A DNA stretch of 64,000 bases, from positions 289,380 through 353,379 of the forward strand of contig NZ_RQFT01000008.1 of the NCBI RefSeq assembly GCF_004769525.1, given 5' to 3'. The DNA comes from Leptospira bouyouniensis (GTDB lineage Bacteria; Spirochaetota; Leptospiria; Leptospirales; Leptospiraceae). A program made the position numbers and the translations under genes. The notes below the pieces were generated by a model. It had not been told where the DNA came from and ran no database searches. It worked only from the letters and a program-made list of their open reading frames with translations. Below, one piece after another: positions 1 to 7,908 of this stretch. The stretch's first letter is position 1, and each line of letters begins with the position of its first letter.

Positions 1-704
1 GGTCCAAATCGATACAAAAAATGATTCAATACATTCGTGAAATGATCTCCAATTTTTTGGAACAATGTTTCATCAACACATGGTTCATGTGTACTTGCAT
101 ATGGCCACCAAACATGATCTACTGTACCAAATCCCGAATGGATGTCGACAACTGGAATCATTTGATTTTCTGCGTTAACGAAATATTCTTGGAAGTAACG
201 ATCAAGCACTCTCGACTCTGTTTGTAATACCTTACCACGATAATACGGAAAAATATTTGAATACTTATGTCCTCCAAAGAAAAATGGAGCCTTCACTGCT
301 TCCACGCCGGAATTACGCATTAAATCTACACCTTTTGGATTCGAACGTCTTTTTAATGCTACACCACCTGGATTAAGAATGGGAATACATACAATCCCTA
401 ATTCCCCATTTTTTATCTCATCATATAGAGCGGAATTTTTACGTGCAAACAAATCATCTAAAAAATCCAACAATACTCGGATTCCAATTGTTTCTAATCC
501 ATGAACTCCAGCAATCAACCCAGATACATTTTTTTTTATGGCTTTTGATTTTCCAATTTCCAAAACATAGATTGGGAACCGAAACCCTTCATCTGTTTTA
601 GTTGAAAACCCAAATTGTTTTAGACGAACAAGCTTACCACCTAACTTTACTATTTTCAAAATTCTATTTTCATATCGATTTAATCTTTTAATACCGCGTA
701 ACAT
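1..704 (-). CDS. M14-family zinc carboxypeptidase, 3' end cut by window edge
   Basis: The minus strand is open from an ATG at 704 to the window edge, about 234 codons with no stop. The translation carries the M14 metallocarboxypeptidase signature in order: GVHGLETIG (the HxxE zinc ligands), then NPGGVALKRRSNPKGVDLMRN (the Asn/Arg substrate-binding region with GVDLxRN), then VDIHSGFG (the third zinc-binding His). The catalytic Glu expected near the C-terminus lies beyond base 1. No signal peptide is visible at the N-terminus, which begins MLRGIKRLNRYENR, so it may act in the cytoplasm or need a non-classical route. The family removes C-terminal residues or cleaves peptidoglycan peptides and cannot be narrowed from this fragment. 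About 240 bases separate it from the divergent hydrolase gene at 945. Confidence 0.85.
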   Translation of the reverse strand, partial: MLRGIKRLNRYENRILKIVKLGGKLVRLKQFGFSTKTDEGFRFPIYVLEIGKSKAIKKNVSGLIAGVHGLETIGIRVLLDFLDDLFARKNSALYDEIKNGELGIVCIPILNPGGVALKRRSNPKGVDLMRNSGVEAVKAPFFFGGHKYSNIFPYYRGKVLQTESRVLDRYFQEYFVNAENQMIPVVDIHSGFGTVDHVWWPYASTHEPCVDETLFQKIGDHFTNVLNHFLYRFG

Positions 705-944
705 TTAATTCTTTTCCCGCTCCAAAATTTAGATTTGGAACCTATCTCTAATCTATTGCTCTAGTTCAGCTTTTAAAACTGTCTCCATTTCTTAAATTCG
801 AATATTACAGTCAGTATTACAATTTAATGACAAAATATCAATTTTCAAGAATTGTAGTGCTCCTTATAGCATATTTTAACATTGAAGTGAATTTTGATTT
901 CAAAGATATGTATCTATAGTTAACTATTTTTCCTTGGATAAAAA

Positions 945-1907
945 TTGGCAAAATCAATGAAAGCAGTACCCCGAGAAAAACTCAAAAAACATTACGAAGA
1001 AAATGTTTTGATAAATGGTATCAATATTCACATTGGAATTTGGCCAGGAAAAAAGAGACCTATCCTATGTTTACATGGACTGTCTGGAAATTTGTATTCA
1101 ATGGAAACATTTGCCAATTTATTAAACAAAAAAGGTCACAAAGTAATTTCTTATGATTTAAGAGGTAGAGGTCATTCCGATAAACCAAAAGGTTCTTATG
1201 GTTTCAATCATCATATCGAAGACTTACAAAAAATCATACAACATTATAAACTTAAAAATTCTATCATTCTAGCTCATTCATTCGGATGTATGATTGCTCT
1301 TCGGCATACTTTAAAATACCCAAATCAAACAAAAGCTCTCATTCTTATGGATGGTGGCGGTCTTTTAACTTTACCAAAACGAATCCAGATTTTAAAAGTT
1401 CTCAAACAATCTTTTGAACGATTGGACGTTGTTTACAATAGCCAGTCCGATTATATCAATTTAGTCAAAAATTCACCACTCGTTCCGAAATGGTCAAAAA
1501 AAATTCATGATTATTTCATCAAAGAATTACACAAAGTTCAAAATGGTTTTGTATGCCATATGCCAAAATTTGTGATGGAAGAAGAATTGAAAGAAATGGG
1601 TGGGTCCATCCACCTTTGGAAAGTATTTTTAAATTTAATTTTGCATCCGATCAATACAATGAAACGAATGAAAGAGAACAAAAGGTTAGATTTCGAAAGT
1701 ATTAAAACACCTACCCTTGTTTTAAGAGCAAATCAGATGAATCTTTTCCCCAATGATGATTTATTGCCGAAAGAATCTTTTCTTGAAATTTTGAAACGAA
1801 TACCGAATGCAAGTGGTATTGAAATTAACACAAATCATTATGGCATACTTTTTGATAACTTAAAAAAAAGAGACAATGCAATTGTTCAATTCACTGAAAA
1901 ACATTAG
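945..1907 (+). CDS. alpha/beta hydrolase
   Basis: A 320-residue protein with the alpha/beta-hydrolase layout. The oxyanion region is LCLHGLSGN (His44-Gly45). YDLRGRGHSDKP follows at about 70-81. The nucleophile elbow is AHSFG with Ser112, a candidate acid lies near residue 270 after TPTLVLRANQ, and the catalytic His is in TNHYGILFDN near the C-terminus. Length and motifs match small epoxide-hydrolase or esterase-type enzymes; the substrate cannot be told. The long reading begins with TTG at 945, and an ATG at 957 is an equally possible start; neither has a strong Shine-Dalgarno sequence. There is no signal peptide, so it is probably cytoplasmic. It stands alone, divergent from the carboxypeptidase and convergent with the NTF2-like gene. 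Confidence 0.85.
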   Translation: MAKSMKAVPREKLKKHYEENVLINGINIHIGIWPGKKRPILCLHGLSGNLYSMETFANLLNKKGHKVISYDLRGRGHSDKPKGSYGFNHHIEDLQKIIQHYKLKNSIILAHSFGCMIALRHTLKYPNQTKALILMDGGGLLTLPKRIQILKVLKQSFERLDVVYNSQSDYINLVKNSPLVPKWSKKIHDYFIKELHKVQNGFVCHMPKFVMEEELKEMGGSIHLWKVFLNLILHPINTMKRMKENKRLDFESIKTPTLVLRANQMNLFPNDDLLPKESFLEILKRIPNASGIEINTNHYGILFDNLKKRDNAIVQFTEKH

Positions 1908-1987
1908 CATTTTAAATTCTATTTTTATCATGATAAGTATCTCAGATTTTTTCCTTAAAATACTTATCATGAAGGAAAAATTTCGTC

Positions 1988-2374
1988 TTAAATCTTATTT
2001 GCTACCACCAAAGCATGGATCACTTTCCAGTCGCCATCTTGCCATAAAAAAGAATATTGGGTTTGAAAACGCATTACATTACTTTCTAAATCTGCTTTCA
2101 CAATTCCAAAATTATCAATGAATTCTAATGAATTGATTTGAATTTTTCTTGGAATCCCTCCGATTTTTCCTTCCGTTAATGATTGGATGTATTTGTCTTT
2201 ATTAGATACCAATAACTCAGTATATCCACCGATACTTACATGATCTAAAAATTGATCATGAAATTTATGTTCCAATGATATGACGTTTCTTGAATCTATA
2301 TCATTGATAAAAGAATTAAACGCATGTTTTAAACTTTCCGTAACATTTTCTTTTGATTGGTGATTTGTCATCAT
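1988..2374 (-). CDS. NTF2/SnoaL-like protein, putative lumazine-binding family
   Basis: A small soluble cone-fold protein of 128 residues from the preferred start. The pattern FLDHVSIGGYTELL, then YIQSLTEGKIGG and a C-terminal SFLWQDGDWKVIHALV is typical of the NTF2-like superfamily, closest in flavour to the putative lumazine-binding proteins (PF12893), which often sit beside a transcription regulator. The open frame reaches 2401, but AGGGGGA lies five to six bases before the ATG at 2374, so that start is preferred. The gene is 62 bases downstream of marR on the same strand, and a perfect 14-base palindrome identical to the one before marR lies between them. It is therefore probably a MarR target. 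Its ligand or reaction is unknown. Confidence 0.75.
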   Translation of the reverse strand: MMTNHQSKENVTESLKHAFNSFINDIDSRNVISLEHKFHDQFLDHVSIGGYTELLVSNKDKYIQSLTEGKIGGIPRKIQINSLEFIDNFGIVKADLESNVMRFQTQYSFLWQDGDWKVIHALVVANKI

Positions 2375-2408
2375 GTATCCCCCTGATACTTTATAACCCA
2401 TTCATTTT

Positions 2409-2422
2409 GTTGCTATAGCAAC
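2409..2422. promoter_or_regulatory. perfect palindrome GTTGCTATAGCAAC, probable MarR operator (copy 2)
   Basis: A 14-base perfect dyad identical to the one at 2877-2890. It lies 35 bases upstream of the preferred start of the NTF2-like gene, inside the marR to NTF2 intergenic space. The core GCTATA can serve as a -10 box, so binding would occlude RNA polymerase. That MarR is the binder is inferred from the duplication of the site and gene adjacency. Confidence 0.75.
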
Positions 2423-2436
2423 GTTTATACAAAAAA

Positions 2437-2874
2437 TTATTCAATCGATTGGTCATAAATTTCATCGATAATTCGTTTAAAGTTAGTAAAGTCTTGAGTT
2501 GATAATGATTTAAACATACGACTCCTTTCCTTTTCAATTTCAGGCACCAAAGTATTATAAATTTGGATCCCTTTTTTTGCAGGGAACACTTGGTGTTTCC
2601 TTCGGTCTTCAGGGTCAGGGACAATTTTTATCCATAACTTTTGTTCCATATTTCGAAGTGCTCTTGCCATCGAAGGCCTGTCATCAAAATCTCTACCCAA
2701 ATCTGACTGGCTGCAACCAGGCTGTTTGATGACTTTTACTAACACAAACCATTGTTCAGGAAACAATTCCAATCCTTTCTCCATTGCCATTCTCATAAAC
2801 TGTTTTCTTAAGGCACGAACAGTTTTGTAAATTAAATAAGCATATGAATTTTCTAATTCGAAATCTTTTCCCAT
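2437..2874 (-). CDS. MarR-family transcriptional regulator
   Basis: A 145-residue winged-helix regulator. The dimerisation helix (YLIYKTVRALRKQF) comes first, then LFPEQWFVLVKVIKQPGCSQ and the recognition helix region with RPSMARALRNMEQK. The wing DPEDRRKHQVF is the family hallmark (DxRxK/R). MarR proteins are usually dimeric repressors released by small aromatic or oxidant ligands. The ATG at 2874 has no Shine-Dalgarno sequence and follows the palindrome 2877-2890 by only two bases, which points to a leaderless transcript under direct autorepression. The NTF2-like gene lies immediately downstream on the same strand with its own copy of the operator. Confidence 0.9.
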   Translation of the reverse strand: MGKDFELENSYAYLIYKTVRALRKQFMRMAMEKGLELFPEQWFVLVKVIKQPGCSQSDLGRDFDDRPSMARALRNMEQKLWIKIVPDPEDRRKHQVFPAKKGIQIYNTLVPEIEKERSRMFKSLSTQDFTNFKRIIDEIYDQSIE

Positions 2875-2876
2875 AT

Positions 2877-2890
2877 GTTGCTATAGCAAC
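2877..2890. promoter_or_regulatory. perfect palindrome GTTGCTATAGCAAC abutting the marR start, operator and -10 box
   Basis: Same 14-base dyad as 2409-2422. On the minus strand TTAACA (2910-2905), 17 bases, then GCTATA (2887-2882) form a promoter whose predicted first transcribed base falls on or one base before the A of the marR ATG (2874). The operator therefore contains the -10 box and the message would be leaderless. The boxes are read from sequence; use in vivo is inferred. Confidence 0.7.
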
Positions 2891-2958
2891 ATTAATATTG
2901 TTTCTGTTAATTGTCTATCATTAATTTGAAAATCTTTGTTAGCATCCTTTTAGAAAAA

Positions 2959-2997
2959 AGCGATGGGTTTTATTTCTCCGAAGTATTCTCCATCGCT
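2959..2997 (-). terminator. intrinsic terminator of the Cys-rich protein gene
   Basis: On the minus strand the arms AGCGATGG and CCATCGCT pair over eight bases and are followed by a run of six T (2958-2953). It lies just after the stop of the gene ending at 3009 and before the marR promoter. Confidence 0.75.
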
Positions 2998-3008
2998 ATT
3001 ACAGGGAA

Positions 3009-3281
3009 TTAAGGATGGCCTTTACATTTCCCTCCTTTTACAGTTGAGTCCCAATAACAATCAGGATTTTTCAAACATTTAACACTGTCAGGTTTTTTAG
3101 AGCAAACTTTGTGAGTTTTATCATCAACCTTATCTGGATTTAATGCAGGTTCATTTTCTGCCGTTTCAACTTTCCCTTGCATCTGACAAGCTAAGTCATT
3201 TTCTTCACAAACCTCGGCGGAAAGTCCAAACACAAATAGACAACTTATCAAAAGGAATAGAAACCTTATTTTCGCAAACAT
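3009..3281 (-). CDS. small exported Cys-rich protein
   Basis: About 90 residues with a clear signal peptide (KIRFLFLLISCLFVFGLSA) and probable signal peptidase I cleavage after LSA. The mature part is about 68 residues with six Cys, acidic in the middle, and a C-terminal module CLKNPDCYWDSTVKGGKC reminiscent of PSI/plexin-type cysteine spacing. Six Cys suggest three disulfides in the periplasm or outside the cell. A GTG at 3287 is in frame, but AGAGGTG lies four bases before the ATG at 3281 and the GTG is part of that ribosome-binding site, so ATG 3281 is taken as the start. The function is unknown. A terminator follows at 2997-2959. Confidence 0.75.
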   Translation of the reverse strand: MFAKIRFLFLLISCLFVFGLSAEVCEENDLACQMQGKVETAENEPALNPDKVDDKTHKVCSKKPDSVKCLKNPDCYWDSTVKGGKCKGHP

Positions 3282-3471
3282 ATTCACCTCTTAAACAAAT
3301 TTATTTTGGATCACGCTAATCTAACACGTTTTCTATCGAAAGTATTCAATAATTTCCAAAGGATACCATCGTTCAGGATCGAATCAATGCGAACCGAAAG
3401 CTTCCGATTGACAGAAATCATCATCTAAATAAACTGAAAGTTTTTGCATTCAAGACTAAAGGAGAATGAAG

Positions 3472-3888
3472 ATGACAACCTTGAAAAAAATTACGATCAC
3501 CAACCTAGATTACATACGTTTGAAGAATATGATTTCTGAATATTCCAAACGAAATAAAACAGATGCAAACATCGAAGATTTATTAGGTGAAATTGAAAGA
3601 GCTCAAAAAGTAGATTCAAAACAGATACCAAAAAATGTTGTAACGATGAATTCTATCATAGAGATTAAAAACCTAGACGAACTAGAATTCAAAGAATTCC
3701 AATTGGTATTTCCTGAAGAATCAAACCTAGAACAGAATAAAATTTCGATTTTGGCACCAATTGCAACTGCGTGTATAGGATACAAAATTGGTGATGTCAT
3801 ACAATGGAATATTCCGAATGGCATTCATCAATTCCAAATTACAGGAATCAATTACCAACCAGAAGCAAATGGAGATTTCCACTTATAA
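3472..3888 (+). CDS. rnk: nucleoside diphosphate kinase regulator-like, GreA/GreB C-terminal domain
   Basis: A protein of 138 residues. The N-terminal part (about 1-50, ITNLDYIRLKNMISEY) is the short helical Rnk N-domain, and the C-terminal part (about 55-138) is the GreA/GreB FKBP-like domain with FKEFQLVFPEE, ISILAPIATACIGYKIGD and a terminal W.IPNG..QFQI. Rnk proteins bind RNA polymerase near the secondary channel but lack the acidic coiled-coil tip of GreA. Two ATGs (3466, 3472) are available; AAGGAG is one base from the first and seven from the second, so 3472 is preferred. The gene is followed by its own terminator and stands alone. Confidence 0.8.
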   Translation: MTTLKKITITNLDYIRLKNMISEYSKRNKTDANIEDLLGEIERAQKVDSKQIPKNVVTMNSIIEIKNLDELEFKEFQLVFPEESNLEQNKISILAPIATACIGYKIGDVIQWNIPNGIHQFQITGINYQPEANGDFHL

Positions 3889-3894
3889 TAAAAG

Positions 3895-3918
3895 CGGACA
3901 GAAATGTCCGTTTCCTTT
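3895..3918 (+). terminator. intrinsic terminator after rnk-like gene
   Basis: Stem CGGACA / TGTCCG with a GAAA tetraloop (3895-3910), followed by TTTCCTTT. It starts seven bases after the stop codon at 3888. Confidence 0.8.
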
Positions 3919-3929
3919 CTTAAAAAAAA

Positions 3930-4550
3930 TTATTTTTGGTATAACCAAAACAGAAAAGAAGAAGGAAGTTTCAATCGAAAACCAATTTTAAGTAAAAAAT
4001 TGAGTATTATTTGTTTGAAAATTCCATTTTTTAAAAACCGATGTGCAGAAGTCAACGATTTGTAAGGTAATAACTGAGGATGTTTTATCTTTCTAAATCT
4101 ATAACTCAATTCTGTATCTTCAAAAAGATAAGAGATGGAAAGGTCTTTTGTCCACAATTCTCTCGAAAAAAAGACACAATGGTCTAAGTAAACAATACCT
4201 TTCCATCGAACACGGATATAATTGGAATAAAATGATATCCATTGTAAAAAAATATGATCATTGTCAAACTTATGTACGAATCCTCCCCAAACTAGATCTC
4301 TATTTTTTTTTGTACTTTCTAAAATCAAAAATTCTATTGCATCTTTAGGTAACTTACTCCTCGGATGATGGAATAAAATCAGCTGCCCATGAGAACGATG
4401 GAAACCTAAATTCAATCGTTCTGCTCTGGTAAATGCTTCTTCCTGTTTTACAAGAATAATCTCTACATCTTTTCGTTTTTGAAAGTTTTTTAGAGATTCC
4501 TTATAATAAATATTAGAATCTATATCAACTGGAACAATGATACTCAACAT
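3930..4550 (-). CDS. family 2-like glycosyltransferase (TIGR04283 type)
   Basis: A 206-residue protein beginning MLSIIVPVDID, the first beta strand of a GT-A fold. RAERLNLGFHRSHGQLILFHHPRSKLP corresponds to the region where most GT2 enzymes have the DxD-like metal site, and FEDTELSYRFRK resembles the acceptor-side acidic motif. Its length and the RAxQxNxG-like element match the short TIGR04283 glycosyltransferases often seen near selenium- or rSAM-associated genes. The canonical DXD is replaced by HHPRS here, so activity is uncertain. There is no membrane segment. It converges with the rnk-like gene and is downstream of the OmpA-like gene on the same strand, 47 bases apart. Confidence 0.7.
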   Translation of the reverse strand: MLSIIVPVDIDSNIYYKESLKNFQKRKDVEIILVKQEEAFTRAERLNLGFHRSHGQLILFHHPRSKLPKDAIEFLILESTKKNRDLVWGGFVHKFDNDHIFLQWISFYSNYIRVRWKGIVYLDHCVFFSRELWTKDLSISYLFEDTELSYRFRKIKHPQLLPYKSLTSAHRFLKNGIFKQIILNFLLKIGFRLKLPSSFLFWLYQK

Positions 4551-4597
4551 CTAAACGAATTGAAATAAGTATTCATGTTAAAGATTTGAATTAAAAA

Positions 4598-5368
4598 TCA
4601 ATCCTTTATCAAATAAATAGAGATAGTTGATTGAGATTCATCATTTTTTTCTGAATTTGAATTTCTAATATCTCGTTCTGCTATCAAAGATTGAATTTTA
4701 TTTTCATCAATAGATTCTTTTTTTAAAATCTGTCTAATTTCATCAAATCGACGTTTTACTAATCTCGTTTGGTAAGAAATATCTCCTGAAGTATGTGATT
4801 TCCCTATCAGAACAATTTTGAAACTGATTTCAGATTTAAGAATTTCTTTTGATAATGAAATTATTTTTTCTATGGATTCTTCTGACAACGTATGGTCATC
4901 TGGTGGGAATTGAATGGAGTAGATTGGGTTTGGACTTCCATTGGAGTGCCAAAATGATAATTTAGAATGCGCATCGAGATTGTTACCTCGTGATTGTAGT
5001 GCCTCTAATACTACTTTTTTGGGGCAACTGACAAGTGTATCAGTAGATGAATTGAATGAAAATAAAAAACCCAAAGTTGTGAAAATAATATCCCAAGGTT
5101 TGGCAAAAGAACTTGATTCAACAATAAAATTGTCAGATGGATTAATACCATTCTCTTTGTTCACATTGTGCTCTAAAATGGGTAACAAAAATAACACGCG
5201 ATAGGTCCTAATTTCTGTATTAACATCACAACCATTTGGCGTGGCGATTGGAATGTGTTTTCGTTTTTCAAGAGGGATTCCGCGCCAAGCACAAGACGTA
5301 GAAACTACGTTTATCACAATAAAAAAAATAAGGATTTTGAAATTCACTTTGTTAAAATGGATCATCAT
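4598..5368 (-). CDS. OmpA-like lipoprotein
   Basis: About 256 residues from the preferred start. Residues 1-25 form a lipoprotein signal peptide ending VVSTSC. The C-terminal half (SIQFPPDDHTLSEESIEKI through FKIVLIGKSHTSGD to RRFDEIRQILKKESI) has the beta-alpha-beta order of OmpA/MotB peptidoglycan-binding domains, although the usual G(H/Y)TD.G is altered to GKSHTSGD. It probably links the outer membrane to peptidoglycan. The open frame runs up to 5407, but AAAGG seven bases before the ATG at 5368 and the signal peptide position make 5368 the likely start. It is followed by the glycosyltransferase gene. Confidence 0.7.
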   Translation of the reverse strand: MMIHFNKVNFKILIFFIVINVVSTSCAWRGIPLEKRKHIPIATPNGCDVNTEIRTYRVLFLLPILEHNVNKENGINPSDNFIVESSSFAKPWDIIFTTLGFLFSFNSSTDTLVSCPKKVVLEALQSRGNNLDAHSKLSFWHSNGSPNPIYSIQFPPDDHTLSEESIEKIISLSKEILKSEISFKIVLIGKSHTSGDISYQTRLVKRRFDEIRQILKKESIDENKIQSLIAERDIRNSNSEKNDESQSTISIYLIKD

Positions 5369-5542
5369 AAGGAAACCTTTCCATTCCGCAAACCAGTTGG
5401 AAACCATTTTAACACCGAAAGGGTTGTTACATTATATTTTTTATTCAGTATTAGTAAATTCCCTATTTAATTCAAAAATTTGAATGAAATGAAACATGAA
5501 TTTAACCTGGAAATAAATTTACGAAACTAACTACATAGTATT

Positions 5543-7794
5543 ATGCGTGTTCTATTCATAGTTATCATTTTACCTCTATTATTTTTTTGCAAACCACCAG
5601 AGCTTACCAATGGTTGTGACCCAAAATCAAAATCATATTTATTAGGAACACTGATTCGGTTTGCCATTTCCGACAGCTCTCCTTCTTGTTTACCTGCTTT
5701 CCTCCCTTTCGATATTGATTACTGGGGAGTTTTCGGTGGAAGTGCCACTGTAAACTCGATGGAAATTTACGGCAATGAACTGATTCTAGGTGGTTCCTTT
5801 ACTACCTTGGGTCCAAATGTTGGTTCGACCTATTATCTCGATACAATCACAGGGAAAATTGTATCTCATTCCGATTGTCCTTTTTTAAAACTAAATGCTG
5901 CGGCAAGGTCAGTCGTTTCAGATGGAAATGGTGGATATTATGTTGCTGGGAATTTTTCTCACGTAAGAGGAATTCCAATACAAAATATTGTCCATATATT
6001 AGCTAACTGCAATATTGATTTTACTTTTTCGCCAAATCCTGGTTCACCTCCTAATATTTATTCAATGGTAATGTTTGGCGACAAATTGTACATAGGTGGG
6101 GTGTTCAATTCATGGGATGGAAATACCAAAAACAATTTGGTAGCAATCAACAGATTTACAGGTGCACTAGAATCTTTTACCATGGATACAAATTCAGCTG
6201 TGGAAAAACTTTTGGTGTACGACCAAAAATTATACATAGCTGGTCAATTCGGAACAGTGAATGGATTTCCTCGTGATCGAATCGCAAGAATTGATTTAGT
6301 TAGTTCTACTCTTGATAGTTTTGTACCATCTTCAGCACTCAACAGTACGGTTCGTGCATTGGCAATTGGAACTATCTCTGGATCACCTGCAATTGTGTAG
6401 GAGGTGCATTCACAACACCTAGAAATAATGCCTTTGCTCTTGATTTAAGTGGAACCTTACTCGCATGGAATCCAAATTTCAATGGCATTGTCGATGCGAT
6501 TGCTGTCTCCGGTGATAAAGTTTATGTCGGTGGTTCGTTCACTGCAGTGAATGGAGGAACTGCAAGGACAAATTTTGCTGTGGTTGATTCAAATTCAGGC
6601 ACCGACATAGGCACTAATTTTGCTGTGAACGGAAACGTTCACCAAGTCATCGAATCAAACGGTCAAATTTATTTGTTCGGTTCATTTACTTCCATATTAG
6701 GTTCCACAAGGAATTACGGTGCTAGTCTCGATTCTAATACAAACACTCTAAGGGAATGGAATCCAAATTTTTTGAGTCCTTTCCCCTACCCTTCTGCGGC
6801 ATCTGGATTCTCATTGGATGGAAGCCGCATAATGATTCCAGGTGTGATAGGCACAGTCAATTATGTCAATCGATCAAACATTGCATCTGTTAATTTGACC
6901 ACAGGAATTCCTTCAAATTGGTCACCTTCCATTGATAATGAAGTGAGCGTTCTTCATATCAAAAGGGACCATTTATTTCTTGGAGGATCTTTTACAACAA
7001 TTAGTGGACAATCTAGAACGCGATTGGCAGCGTTTCGACTTCCATCTTTCGAACTTTCCTCATTCAATCCAGTCATCCCAACTGGTAGCGTTACAAACTT
7101 GATATCTGATGATAACAATTTTTATTTTGGCGGAACATTTGGTACGGTTAGTGGACAAACAAGAAATAATGCTGCCGCTTATACTTTAGATAATTTTAAT
7201 CTGACAAATTGGACGCCTAATCCGAATAACCAAGTGAGTACGATGTTTGATTTAGGCGAAAGCATTTTATTAGGTGGTCTTTTTACCACAGCGGGAGGGA
7301 GTGCTTCAAATTTCATTCGAGCAGTTAATAAATCTGATGGTTTAGCAATCAACATCCCAACGAATTTTCCTGACTCTGATGTTTCTGGATTTGCCTCTTA
7401 TAATGATATCATTTATGTTGGTGGAAACTTTTCTACAGTTGGTGGATCATCTAATCAGTATTTGGCTAGTTTTAGAAAGGCGACAGGAGTTTTTGATTCC
7501 AACAAATTTCAATTAAATGGTGGTGTTTTTTATAATATGTTCATTTCTAATGAAGGTTTAATGGTTTTACATGGTGCTTTCACATCTGTCAATTCAACGA
7601 ACGCATCTGGTACTGTATTTATCAACCTTAACACAAATCAAATTAAAGCATGGGATATTTCCCAAACAGGTGTTACAACCAACCAAAAACGATTTGGGAA
7701 TTATTTATTCATTTGCGGAAATATTACAGAAAAAGGAAACCAACCTTACAATGGTTACCATCGTATAAATCTTCCTAATCTAGAATCATTCTAA
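5543..7794 (+). pseudogene. beta-propeller lipoprotein (delta-60/DUF5122-like repeats), frameshifted
   Basis: Two frames read as one protein. The first part (5543-6400) starts with a lipoprotein signal (MRVLFIVIILPLLFFC) and a CDPKSKS motif, then repeats of the type LYIGGVFNSWDG. It stops at TAG 6398-6400. From about 6394 the -1 frame continues VGGAFTTPRNN and runs to 7794 with at least eight more repeats (VYVGGSFTAVNGG, LFLGGSFTTISGQ and so on). A single T missing from ATTGTTGTAGGAGG at about 6394 would restore one 750-codon frame (2252+1 is divisible by three). The full protein would be an outer-surface or periplasmic multi-bladed propeller. Whether this is a real mutation or a sequencing error cannot be told here. 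Confidence 0.8.
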
Positions 7795-7868
7795 CTAAAA
7801 TACGAGGGAAAGCGAAAAATTTTCTTAAAAAATCACATCATGATTAAAATTTTACTACACCATTAAGT

Positions 7869-7895
7869 CATATAGGATACCCTGTATACTATATG
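7869..7895. promoter_or_regulatory. inverted repeat overlapping the ribosome-binding site of the SQR-like gene
   Basis: CATATAGGATAC-CCT-GTATACTATATG pairs at 11 of 12 positions around a 3-base centre. The right arm ends on the first G of the GGAG ribosome-binding site, 13 bases before the ATG at 7909. Its position fits an operator for a repressor of the flavoprotein gene, for example a sulfide- or metal-responsive ArsR/CsoR type; the binder is not identifiable. Confidence 0.6.
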
Positions 7896-7908
7896 GAGAA
7901 ACTCGATC

